Source of the DNA: JAAFIM01 sp964467315
Lineage (GTDB): Bacteria; Bacteroidota; Bacteroidia; Chitinophagales; Saprospiraceae
Reading direction: 5' to 3'
NCBI GenBank assembly: GCA_964467315.1
Contig: CAYXSA010000004.1
Span: forward strand, 1 to 64,000
Length of the DNA: 64,000 bases
The notes below the pieces were generated by a model. It searched no databases. It saw only the letters and a program-made list of their open reading frames with translations, and was not told the origin of the DNA. This document shows, piece after piece, positions 53,223 to 61,134 of this stretch. The position numbers were made by a program, and so were the translations under genes. Position 1 is the first letter of the stretch, and the number at the start of each line of letters is the position of its first letter.

Positions 53223-53313
53223 GCGAGAGGGATAGGAGGGGCGCGCCGATAGGCGCGGTGCGTAGCACCAAAGCCCCGCATAGCCCGACGCGAGCGAAGC
53301 GAAGCGGCTCGCC
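53223..53313 (-). repeat. TWJ element 22 (A class, minus orientation)
   Basis: It lies only 52 bp from element 21 with no gene between. Arm 1 is minimal (CGC-TTC-GC/GC-TC-GCG). Arm 2 is closed by GGGGC/GCCCC and splits into GGTGC/GCACC and GCGCC/GGCGC hairpins. Confidence 0.88.
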
Positions 53314-53380
53314 AAAAAAAAAATGCTTAATTTTTACCTTACCTTACCTTGTTCCCCCTTTCTCACGTAGAAGCCTGATT

Positions 53381-56011
53381 ATGAGCGATTTATATAAAGT
53401 ACAGAGCCTGCGCACTTATGGCTCTTCGGAGAATGTGTACCAAAATCTGAAAAAGTACCGCAGTGTCTTCGACGAAGAGGAATGTACCTTTTTGTATGCC
53501 GAACTGGCATTCTACAATAAGAAATTCGACGAAGACGAATGGACAGCACAAGGGCGCATGGTCTGCACCCGCGTCGATGACGAAAGCATTATGTGCGACC
53601 ACAATAAAACCTATACCATCAGCAAAACGACGAACATTTTTTATGTGCGCGAAGGCTGGGGCACGCCCACAGCAGGCTGGTGGAAAAAGGGAAAATATCG
53701 CTGGGACGCATATATCAACGGCACGCTCGTCGGTACGGTGTACTTTTATATCCTGGCGCTCGGCAAGGTAACGCCCGACCAAAACCCGTATATCGAACTA
53801 AAAGAAGTCAAACTCTTTGAAAGCGACAACGTCAACCAACCCGCCTACGGCAGCCGCAACTACCTAAAATCTTTCAAACAAAGCAGCCTGCGCTATCTGT
53901 ATGTGGAGCTGCTTATCGACTTGAAAGAAGGCACACCGCGCCCGCTGCCGCTGGAATTTACCTTCAATTTCTACAATTCGCAAGGGCAATACAAGGCGAC
54001 TTGCTCCAATTTCTTTACCTACGAAGCTGCCGATACGCTCATATATATGGATACGGGCTACGGCTCGGCAACTCCGGGCGGCTTTTGGTTCGCCGATAAA
54101 TATACGGTAGAAATCATTTTTATGGATACGCTCATCGGCGTAGCCCCCTTCGAGATAGGCGAAAACGACGAAGCCAGCGGCGGAAGCCTGCCCTTCAAAA
54201 CCTCCCGCCGACTAAGTACCGCCGATAGCAGCGCCCAAGAAGCCGCCAAACCTACCGAAAAACCCAAACCCACTTTTGAGGAAGCCACAGCCGAATTGAA
54301 AAAACTCATAGGCTTAGAAAGCGTCAAACAACAGTTGGACGAATTTTCTACCTATCTCCAATTCCTGCAAATTCGCAAAAAGAAAGGTTTTACGGAGCAT
54401 AGCAAATTTAATATGCACGCCGTTTTCACGGGCAATCCTGGCACCGGAAAAACGACCGTAGCCGCTATGATGGGGCAAATCTATCATAGCCTCGACCTAT
54501 TGAGTAAAGGACACGTCGTAGAAGTAGGACGCGTAGACCTCATCGGCGAATACATCGGACAAACCGCCCCCAAAGTACAAAAAGCCATTGACAAAGCTCG
54601 CGGCGGTATTCTCTTCATCGACGAAGCCTACGCCCTCACCGCCCGCGCACAAGGCGCAGACAACCGCGACTTTGGTCCCGAAGCGCTGGAGGTTTTGATG
54701 AAGGAAATGAGCGACGGCAAGGGCGATATAGCCATGATTTTCGCAGGCTACCCCAAGGAAATGAGCCAATTCCTCTCTACCAACCCTGGTATGTCCTCCC
54801 GCATCAATAGCGTTATCAAATTCCCCGACTATACGCCCGACGAATTGATGCAAATCGCCCAATACGCCGCCAAAAAGAAAGATATAGTGCTCTCCCCAGA
54901 AGCGGAGCAGTTCATCTTCCGCAAGGTCGTAGAAGCCTACCGCAATCGCAACGAACAATTTGGCAATGCCCGCTACATACACGGCATCATCGAAGAATGC
55001 AAAGAAAATATGGCGCTGCGGCTGGTGCGCTCTGGCAAAAATCTCGACGAACTGACGAGCGAAGAAATTTCTACCGTTGCGCTCTTCGATGCAGAACGTA
55101 GCTTCGGCGTGAGCAATGCCCAAAATGTACAAATCCCCGTAGATCAGCCACTTCTGGACGAAGCCCTCGCCGAATTGCATGCCCTCGTAGGCATCGACCC
55201 CATCAAACACCAAGTCGATGAACTCGCCAAACTCGTGCGCTACTACACCGAAATCGGGCGCGATGTGCGCAAAGCCTTCTCCATTCATACCGTTTTCACG
55301 GGCAACCCTGGCACAGGCAAAACCACTGTAGCCCGTATCTTGGTCAAAATCTATAAAGCGCTCGGCGTGCTGGAGCGCGGGCATCTCGTAGAGTGCGACC
55401 GCAAAGCCTTAGTAAGCGGCTATATCGGACAAACCGCCATAAAAACCGAAGAGCTAATCGCCTCCGCCAAAGGCGGCGGCTTATTCATCGACGAAGCCTA
55501 TTCGCTTTTCACAGGCGAGAATGATACCTACGGCAAAGAGGCGATAAATACCCTGCTCAAAGCGATGGAAGACCAAAGGGGCGAATTTATGGTTATCGTA
55601 GCGGGATACGTAGACGAGATGCGCCATTTCTTGGAGAGCAATCCAGGGCTTATGTCGCGCTTCGATAAAACCATACATTTCGACGATTACAGCGAGCCGC
55701 AGCTTGCCGAAATCGCGCGCACCATGTTCCTCGACGAAAATCTATACCTCGACGAAAGCTCTACAGAGATTCTTGGGCAGTATATCCGCCAGCTCGTCGC
55801 CTCCAAGCATAAGTACTTCGGCAACGGGCGCACGATACGCAAAATCGTTAAAGAAATCATTCGTCGACAAAATCTGCGGCTTGCCTCCCTTTCCAGCGGA
55901 GAGCGCAGCCCAGAGCTTATACGCACGGTGCAAGAAGCCGATTTGGAAAATATCCGTCTTGCTGATTTTGATGCCTCCAGCCCCAGCGAGCGCAAAATTA
56001 TCGGATTTTAG
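53381..56011 (+). CDS. Double AAA+ ATPase, CbxX/CfxQ (EccA-like) family
   Basis: An 876-residue protein with two AAA+ modules. The first has Walker A GNPGTGKTTVAAMMG near residue 350 and Walker B GGILFIDEAYALTARAQGAD. The second has GNPGTGKTTVARILVKIY near 640 and GGGLFIDEAYSLFTGENDTY. Each is preceded by a short linker helix (LKKLIGLESVKQQLDEFSTY; LHALVGIDPIKHQVDELAKL). The first about 285 residues hold two similar beta-rich units, seen as GWGTPTAGWWKKGKYRWDAY and GYGSATPGGFWFADKYTVEI. The family includes rubisco activase CbxX and type VII secretion EccA, so remodelling of a protein complex is the likely job. The target is unknown. Confidence 0.82.
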   Translation: MSDLYKVQSLRTYGSSENVYQNLKKYRSVFDEEECTFLYAELAFYNKKFDEDEWTAQGRMVCTRVDDESIMCDHNKTYTISKTTNIFYVREGWGTPTAGWWKKGKYRWDAYINGTLVGTVYFYILALGKVTPDQNPYIELKEVKLFESDNVNQPAYGSRNYLKSFKQSSLRYLYVELLIDLKEGTPRPLPLEFTFNFYNSQGQYKATCSNFFTYEAADTLIYMDTGYGSATPGGFWFADKYTVEIIFMDTLIGVAPFEIGENDEASGGSLPFKTSRRLSTADSSAQEAAKPTEKPKPTFEEATAELKKLIGLESVKQQLDEFSTYLQFLQIRKKKGFTEHSKFNMHAVFTGNPGTGKTTVAAMMGQIYHSLDLLSKGHVVEVGRVDLIGEYIGQTAPKVQKAIDKARGGILFIDEAYALTARAQGADNRDFGPEALEVLMKEMSDGKGDIAMIFAGYPKEMSQFLSTNPGMSSRINSVIKFPDYTPDELMQIAQYAAKKKDIVLSPEAEQFIFRKVVEAYRNRNEQFGNARYIHGIIEECKENMALRLVRSGKNLDELTSEEISTVALFDAERSFGVSNAQNVQIPVDQPLLDEALAELHALVGIDPIKHQVDELAKLVRYYTEIGRDVRKAFSIHTVFTGNPGTGKTTVARILVKIYKALGVLERGHLVECDRKALVSGYIGQTAIKTEELIASAKGGGLFIDEAYSLFTGENDTYGKEAINTLLKAMEDQRGEFMVIVAGYVDEMRHFLESNPGLMSRFDKTIHFDDYSEPQLAEIARTMFLDENLYLDESSTEILGQYIRQLVASKHKYFGNGRTIRKIVKEIIRRQNLRLASLSSGERSPELIRTVQEADLENIRLADFDASSPSERKIIGF

Positions 56012-56026
56012 AGGCTGCTTGAATGA

Positions 56027-56106
56027 TAACCCAACCCCGCGTATGTAGAGCCGTAGCATGCTACGGCTCCCGCGCCAACGGCGCGGGTGCGCGGGGGCAC
56101 GCCCCA
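56027..56106 (-). repeat. TWJ element 23 (partial, minus orientation)
   Basis: Only the arm-1 half is present: a decayed junction strand (ATAACCCAACC), then CCCGCG/CGCGGG pairing with nested GAGCCGTAGC/GCTACGGCTC and CCGCGCC/GGCGCGG hairpins, ending GGGGCACGCCCC and an A run. The closing-stem partner and arm 2 are missing. Confidence 0.75.
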
Positions 56107-56126
56107 AAAAAAATGCTTACTTGGCG

Positions 56127-56996
56127 ATGCACTTACTTTCGAGAGATGAATTTCGGACGCGTACCTTTCAGCGCGACCACCACAAGTGCATCATTTGCGA
56201 AAAAGCGGCGAAAGATGCGCATCATATTTTGGAGCGGCGTTTGTTTCCCGACGGCGGCTATTATCTCGACAATGGGGCTTCGCTCTGCGAGGAGCATCAT
56301 CTGCAAGCCGAGCTAACGACGCTTTCTTGCGAGGAAATCCGCGCGCAAGCGAGCATACAAAATGTGGTAGTTCCGCCTCATTTTCGCGCTGAATGGCAGT
56401 ACGACAAATGGGGAAATCCTATTTTGCCCAATCAACAGCGCGCTAAAGGCGAGTTGTTTTATACGGAGCCTGTGCAAAAGACGCTGTATGCGGCTAATTT
56501 GCTGCACTTGTTTTGCGATTATGTCGATTATCCGCGCACTTTTCATTTGGCGCAGAGCCAGAGCGATAGCCCTTTGCGGCTGTCTGCGGAGTCGTTTGCG
56601 GGGCAAAAAATTGCGATTACAGCTAAAATAGAGGGCGCGCAGGCGAGTATATACGGCGATTTTGCGCATGGGCGCGCCTTTGAGCCGCTGGAGCTGCCGC
56701 CTTATCTGCAAGAGCGCCAAGCCTTATTGGAAGCGGGTTTGCGGCTTTGTGGTCGGCTGCAAGCGCAGCAATTTGTCTTGCATTCGGTTTGGGAAAATTT
56801 GAGCTGCTTGTCTTGGGAAGAGACGCAAAGTTATGCGGATTTGCTGGATTTGCCACTCGCTCCGCTGCTTTATAGCGGTTTGTACGAGGAGCAAGCCTTG
56901 CCGAAAGGGCAGCTGAGTTATGTTTTGCGCTTGAGCGATGGGTTTGAGTTGGTAGATTTTCGCAAAAGTGTCGCCCAATGCGTATTTAACCGCTAA
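56127..56996 (+). CDS. HNH endonuclease domain fused to an RNA-ligase-like domain with degenerate motifs
   Basis: A 289-residue protein. Residues 1-60 form an HNH/zinc motif: C21-x2-C24, H32-H33, N49, C54-x2-H57. From about residue 115 the sequence follows, in order, the RNA_ligase nucleotidyltransferase family: YPRTFHL, then ITAKIEGAQASIY (motif I, candidate Lys167), LHSVWENLSCLSWEETQSYA, APLLYSGLYEE and VLRLSDGFELVDF. Active-site motifs are altered: motif I ExKxDG reads AKIEG, motif III GENLYA reads GRLQAQ, motif IV EGxV is lost, and the motif V Lys is Gln in SVAQCV. The ligase half may be a binding domain only. It overlaps the convergent DUF2400 gene by 4 bp. Confidence 0.65.
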   Translation: MHLLSRDEFRTRTFQRDHHKCIICEKAAKDAHHILERRLFPDGGYYLDNGASLCEEHHLQAELTTLSCEEIRAQASIQNVVVPPHFRAEWQYDKWGNPILPNQQRAKGELFYTEPVQKTLYAANLLHLFCDYVDYPRTFHLAQSQSDSPLRLSAESFAGQKIAITAKIEGAQASIYGDFAHGRAFEPLELPPYLQERQALLEAGLRLCGRLQAQQFVLHSVWENLSCLSWEETQSYADLLDLPLAPLLYSGLYEEQALPKGQLSYVLRLSDGFELVDFRKSVAQCVFNR

Positions 56997-57772
56997 ACGC
57001 CTGCTTCGCCCGCGCCAAAAAAAGCAAAATCGTACTTTAGGGGGTCTGCTGCCGACCATTCGCGCAGGCGCGCCGTCAGCGTTTGGGCGCTCTGCCAGTT
57101 GGGTTTGAGGTTGCCGCATAAGCCCAGCCGATTGGCGACACGCAAAACGTGCACATCGAGCGGCATGATCAGCTGACGCGGGCTTATCTCGCGCCAAAGC
57201 CCCAAATCTACGCCCTCTTCCGCCGTATCTACCCGCACCAGCCAGCGCAAAAACATACACAGACGCTTGCAGGCGCTGCCTCCTTTTTCGGGGCTGCTAA
57301 GGTGCTTTTCTGTGCGTTTGGGCGCTTCGGGCAGGCTAAAAAATTCCTTTCGGAAGCCTACTAAAGCCTGCGTTATGTCCGTGTCCGATGTGCTCAAATG
57401 CCGACTAAATGCCGTTTGTAGGCTTTCCTGCTGCTCGTAATAAAGGCGCAGCCAACGCAGCATATACAGCACATCGCTTGCCTGCAGGGTGCGATGCACA
57501 AAGCCCTCTATTTGTCGCCAATCCGCCGCGCCGTAGCCGCGCACAAAATCAAAAGGCGCATTATCCATGCGCTCCATCAGCCTTTTGGCGCTGCGTATTA
57601 TCAAATCCCGCCGCCCCCAAGCCATCAGGGAGGTAAAAAAAGCCGCAATTTCCACATCTTGCAAGCGCTGAAAACTGCGGGGCACTTGTATCGGGTCGCG
57701 CTCCACAAAACTCGGTAGATGAAAGCGCCGTCGCTGCTCTTCTGCCCAAAGGCGCAATGCTTCATTCGTCAT
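56993..57772 (-). CDS. TIGR02757/DUF2400 family protein
   Basis: A 259-residue protein: FVERDPIQVPRSFQRLQDVE and IAAFFTSLMAWGRRDLIIRS at the start, RFLRWLVRVD-like and ISPRQLIMPLDVHVLRVANR near residue 205. This matches the TIGR02757 family, which is widespread in Bacteroidota. A HhH-GPD DNA-glycosylase-like fold has been suggested from the MPLDVHV segment, but function is unproven. The start is the ATG where homology begins. Confidence 0.8.
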   Translation of the reverse strand: MTNEALRLWAEEQRRRFHLPSFVERDPIQVPRSFQRLQDVEIAAFFTSLMAWGRRDLIIRSAKRLMERMDNAPFDFVRGYGAADWRQIEGFVHRTLQASDVLYMLRWLRLYYEQQESLQTAFSRHLSTSDTDITQALVGFRKEFFSLPEAPKRTEKHLSSPEKGGSACKRLCMFLRWLVRVDTAEEGVDLGLWREISPRQLIMPLDVHVLRVANRLGLCGNLKPNWQSAQTLTARLREWSAADPLKYDFAFFGAGEAGV

Positions 57773-57798
57773 AACTGCTTGATTTATAGTTTTTTTTT

Positions 57799-57907
57799 GG
57801 GCGTGCCCCCGCGCGTTGCGCGGGGTCGGGCTATCCATTGCGAGCCGTAGCCACGGCGTGCTTACGCACTTGTGGTTGCTACGGCTCTACATTGCTATCC
57901 CTCACGC
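57799..57907 (+). repeat. TWJ element 24 (T class, plus orientation)
   Basis: Arm 1 is the simplest seen: CCCCGCGC/GCGCGGGG around a 3-base loop. Arm 2 is the GAGCCGTAGC/GCTACGGCTC palindrome split at its centre by a second hairpin of about 25 bases (CCACGGCGTGC/GCACTTGTGG). Confidence 0.92.
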
Positions 57908-57923
57908 AAATCTGTTATTCAAA

Positions 57924-59552
57924 CTATTGCCGCGCGATTTTTAGCCATTGCTTTGTGCCAGCAGCTGCATCTTGCCAGCTAAGCATATATATACCCTGCG
58001 CCAAGGGGCTGAGGTCGAGCGAGATAGTCGCCGTTTGTGCCCGCTCTCGCGCAAATTCTTGCACCCATACCAACTGCCCCGCGCTATCGTACAAATGCAG
58101 GCTGCCGCTGTAGTCGGCTTGGGCGTTGGCGATTTTGACGAAAATTATATCTTTGCTTGGATTGGGAAAGGCGCTGATTAGTCGATTTTCGGCAGGGGGG
58201 CTATAGCCTTCGTCGAGGGCAAGCATAGCTTTGCCGATATTGAGCCGCCCGCCGCTAAGGGTGCGCGTAGATAGTTCTTCTGTGCGGTCTACGTTTTGCA
58301 AAATCAGCCTTTTGATGTCGAGCGCAGCCGCAGCGGGGGCTGTGCGCAGCCTATCCGCCCAATCTGCATCGGGATAAGCCGCCAGCAGTGCCGCAGCCCC
58401 GCTCACCTGCGGCGTAGCCGCCGAAGTACCGCCAAAATTGGCGTATTGGTTGTTGGGGCGGGTTGTGGGAATGTTGGCAGGAGCGGATAGGTCTACGGAA
58501 AGCAGCCCATAGCCCGCATTTAGTTCGTCGCGGCTATCGGTTTCGGTTACAGCGATAAGATACGCCGAAGCGCAGGAAGAAGGCATATCGCCCGTATGGT
58601 CGGTATTGCGTAGGCTGTTGGTCGTGGCTGCTACGCTCAAAATGCCCAAAGTCCCCAAAGAATCGTATAAGCCGCACCAAATCGGATAATCCTCCGCCCA
58701 AGCCTCATCTATACCGAAGGAGGAATTAGCCGCGACGATAAAAGCGCCACTTGCGCCATTGGTTTGGTTGTAAGTGCGGCGTAGGGTAGCAACGTATTCG
58801 TAGGCGGCTATTACATCGCTTTCGCGTATACCCGCGCCCGAACTGGCTGTAAGCTGTACGGGTACGATTTGCAAGCGCCAATTTATGCCTACAGTGCCGA
58901 TACCGTTGTTGCCTACAGCCCCGATGATGCCCGCAACGGAAGTGCCATGTGGGTCTGCGCTTAGGCTGTCTGAGAGAAAAGGCGGCGCATATCCGCGATA
59001 ATCATCTATATAGCCGTTGGCATCGTCGTCGATGCCATTGTTGGGGATTTCTTGCTGATTGCGCCAGAGATTAGCCTCTAAATCGGGCTGCTGTAGGTCG
59101 CAACCGCCATCTATGACGGCTACAGCGATAGGGTCGCCGTTGGCGCTGAGTCCGCCCGTAGTGTAGCCCCAAGCTGTCGGCGTTTGCATCAGTTCGTGAT
59201 GCCAAAGCCGATTTTGCTCGTAATAAGGGTCGTTGGGGTGCAGGGGCGCGCGGGTGCGCAAGGATACGGCTCTATCCTCTTGAAAATGCTGCGTATGTTT
59301 ATGCTTGCGGATTTGCTCAATTTGGGTGGGCGAAAGGGCGGCGGCATACTCCGCTGCATAAATGCCCCAAGCCACTGACAAGACACGCAGGGCAGCAGGT
59401 GCAGCCGCCTGCGTCGAGCGCAGAAGGCTTTGCGCCTGCTCCTCGTTGCGGCAATCGCATTGCAGCAGATAAAACGCAGGGGCTGCCGCTTGCGCAGTTT
59501 TTGCACAGCCTACAAACGCCATCAAAAATAAGCAAAGCGCTTTTATCAACAT
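57924..59552 (-). CDS. Subtilisin-like (S8) serine protease with T9SS sorting domain
   Basis: A 542-residue secreted protease. The start gives a signal peptide (MLIKALCLFLMAFVGCAKTA). A propeptide-like region follows to about residue 115. The catalytic residues are Asp in AVAVIDGGCD near 150, His in DPHGTSVAGI near 205, the oxyanion Asn in AANSSFGID near 280, and Ser in GGTSAATPQVSG near 380. The last about 85 residues (AFPNPSKDIIFVKI to GIYMLSWQ) are a type A sorting domain of type IX secretion. It is exported across the outer membrane and probably surface-bound or released. Confidence 0.9.
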   Translation of the reverse strand: MLIKALCLFLMAFVGCAKTAQAAAPAFYLLQCDCRNEEQAQSLLRSTQAAAPAALRVLSVAWGIYAAEYAAALSPTQIEQIRKHKHTQHFQEDRAVSLRTRAPLHPNDPYYEQNRLWHHELMQTPTAWGYTTGGLSANGDPIAVAVIDGGCDLQQPDLEANLWRNQQEIPNNGIDDDANGYIDDYRGYAPPFLSDSLSADPHGTSVAGIIGAVGNNGIGTVGINWRLQIVPVQLTASSGAGIRESDVIAAYEYVATLRRTYNQTNGASGAFIVAANSSFGIDEAWAEDYPIWCGLYDSLGTLGILSVAATTNSLRNTDHTGDMPSSCASAYLIAVTETDSRDELNAGYGLLSVDLSAPANIPTTRPNNQYANFGGTSAATPQVSGAAALLAAYPDADWADRLRTAPAAAALDIKRLILQNVDRTEELSTRTLSGGRLNIGKAMLALDEGYSPPAENRLISAFPNPSKDIIFVKIANAQADYSGSLHLYDSAGQLVWVQEFARERAQTATISLDLSPLAQGIYMLSWQDAAAGTKQWLKIARQ

Positions 59553-59620
59553 AGATTTATGGAGATGAGCGGCAAGCGATAAAATATAGCTGGCTGCTTG
59601 CAATGGGCTAGCGATGCGGA

Positions 59621-59738
59621 GGGCTGCGAGCGTAGCGAAGCAGGTGCAGCCGTGCAGGCACGGCGCGTAGAGCCGTTGCCTGCACGGCTGTACTGTAACC
59701 CGTAGCGTAGCGGCGGCGCGCTCTGCGCGACGCAGCCC
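59621..59738 (-). repeat. TWJ element 25 (distant class, minus orientation)
   Basis: The architecture is the same but the sequence differs: closing stem GGGCTGCG/CGCAGCCC (8 bp), arm 1 GCGCAGAGCGCGCC-type, junction TACGGGTTACAG, and arm 2 CAGCCGTGCAGGC/GCCTGCACGGCTG with a small inner hairpin. An A run follows at 59742-59749. It occupies the place where a minus-orientation partner of element 24 is expected. Confidence 0.6.
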
Positions 59739-59753
59739 CCCAAAAAAAAGGCC

Positions 59754-60965
59754 CTACTTAAACCTATCTCGCGTCGGCTGTGCTTTTTCCTTTTCGGTAT
59801 AGTGCCCGATGAACTGCGCGGCATTGTCGATAATGCGGCTTTGATTGCGTCGATAACCCAAACCGCAAGCCTCCCAAGCGAAGAAAACGCCCGCTTGATA
59901 GTGGTAGCCGTTTTTGTCCTCGTTGAGCTTTGCCAAATTTTGGTAGATGACCTTTTGTTTCTCGTACTCGCCCGCCGTCGCCTCGACCATATCGCCCAAA
60001 AAATCGTAAACCGCTACATTGCTGCCCTCTCTGCCCAAAACCGCCTTGCGCACATAGCCCAAATTATGCGTGGGCTGCTGAAAAGAGGCAGGCAAAACGG
60101 CAGAATGCTCGCCGTGCATATCGCTCAAATACTTCAAAATGCCCTTACTCTGGAAAACCATCGTGTAAGCAGGGTTGGAAATCACCGCCTTGCGATTGCG
60201 CACGATGTTCGTCAGTTGCTCCAATAGTTCGGGCTCTTCGTTGGCTATCAATTCCCAAGGAATGAGCTTAAACCAAAAGTCGAAACGCTGATAGTTGCCC
60301 TGCGGGTCTTTCAAAAATATGCCTTCCGTATCGGAAAAAGTAACCAAATCTATAGTCGCAAATTCTACCACGAAACCCGCTTCCCGTGCCGCCTCCATGA
60401 GTATACTCACATTCAAATCGTCTTCGGGCGCATCGGGCATGGTCGACACCAAAAGGCGGGGCTCCATGTCCTCGTTTTCTGCCAAAAGTCGACGGAAGTT
60501 TTCCGTGAGCGCATCATAGACGAAGTTAAATTGCTGGCTTTCGGGGATATTATTTGCCCGCAGTTGCGCCCACTGTATTATCGCCGTTTCGGGCAGGGCG
60601 GAGGGCGTATCGGCGTTAAATTCCAACATTTTTATAGGCAAACCATCCAAGCCGCCCGCGAAATCAAAACGTCCGAAAAGATGCAAATTTCTATCATCTT
60701 CCCAAGTCATTTCTATGAGCGGAATCAGGTTTTCGGGTATGTCGAGTTCCTTGTAGAGCCGTTTGGTGATGACCATTTCGGCGGTTTCTACGAGCAGTTC
60801 GTAGAGCTCATTGGCTGCGGCATAGTAGGCATCGCGCTCCTGCAAACTCACATACAGCAGTTCGGGCATGATGTATTCGCCGATATGCTGGGGCAGGAAA
60901 AAATCCCAACCGAGTTGCTTAAAAATGTTGTCGGGCAGGGTGCCGATAGATTTGGTTTCTAACAT
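59754..60965 (-). CDS. Glutathionylspermidine synthase-like ATP-grasp protein
   Basis: A 403-residue protein of the GSP_synth family (YgiC/YjfC type), an ATP-grasp ligase fold that joins a carboxylate to an amine. Visible motifs: EMTWEDDRNLHLFGRFDFAG near residue 88, IKMLEFNADTPSALPETAII near 110, FDFWFKLIPWELI near 232, and VFFAWEACGLGYRRNQSRII near 370. The amidase domain of true E. coli Gsp is absent, as usual in this subfamily. The real substrate is unknown. Confidence 0.8.
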   Translation of the reverse strand: MLETKSIGTLPDNIFKQLGWDFFLPQHIGEYIMPELLYVSLQERDAYYAAANELYELLVETAEMVITKRLYKELDIPENLIPLIEMTWEDDRNLHLFGRFDFAGGLDGLPIKMLEFNADTPSALPETAIIQWAQLRANNIPESQQFNFVYDALTENFRRLLAENEDMEPRLLVSTMPDAPEDDLNVSILMEAAREAGFVVEFATIDLVTFSDTEGIFLKDPQGNYQRFDFWFKLIPWELIANEEPELLEQLTNIVRNRKAVISNPAYTMVFQSKGILKYLSDMHGEHSAVLPASFQQPTHNLGYVRKAVLGREGSNVAVYDFLGDMVEATAGEYEKQKVIYQNLAKLNEDKNGYHYQAGVFFAWEACGLGYRRNQSRIIDNAAQFIGHYTEKEKAQPTRDRFK

Positions 60966-60991
60966 AAGTTTGGGGATTTTTTATTTTTTTT

Positions 60992-61088
60992 GGGCGTGCC
61001 CGCCCTCCCCGCCGCTACGCGGCTTAAAAGGTCGGGCGGTCGGGCTATTTGAGCCGCGATTCATCGCGGCTCTACATATCCCTCACGC
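60992..61088 (+). repeat. TWJ element 26 (T class, plus orientation)
   Basis: Arm 1 is CCGCCC/GGGCGG with TCCCC against TTAAAAGGTC around GCCGC/GCGGC. Arm 2 is GAGCCGCGAT/ATCGCGGCTC. A CCCCCGCC/GGCGGGGG satellite hairpin follows at 61094-61120 and may help terminate glyA. Confidence 0.92.
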
Positions 61089-61134
61089 GAAATTCCCCCG
61101 CCCGAAAGGCGGGCGGGGGCTTTCGGGGATACTT

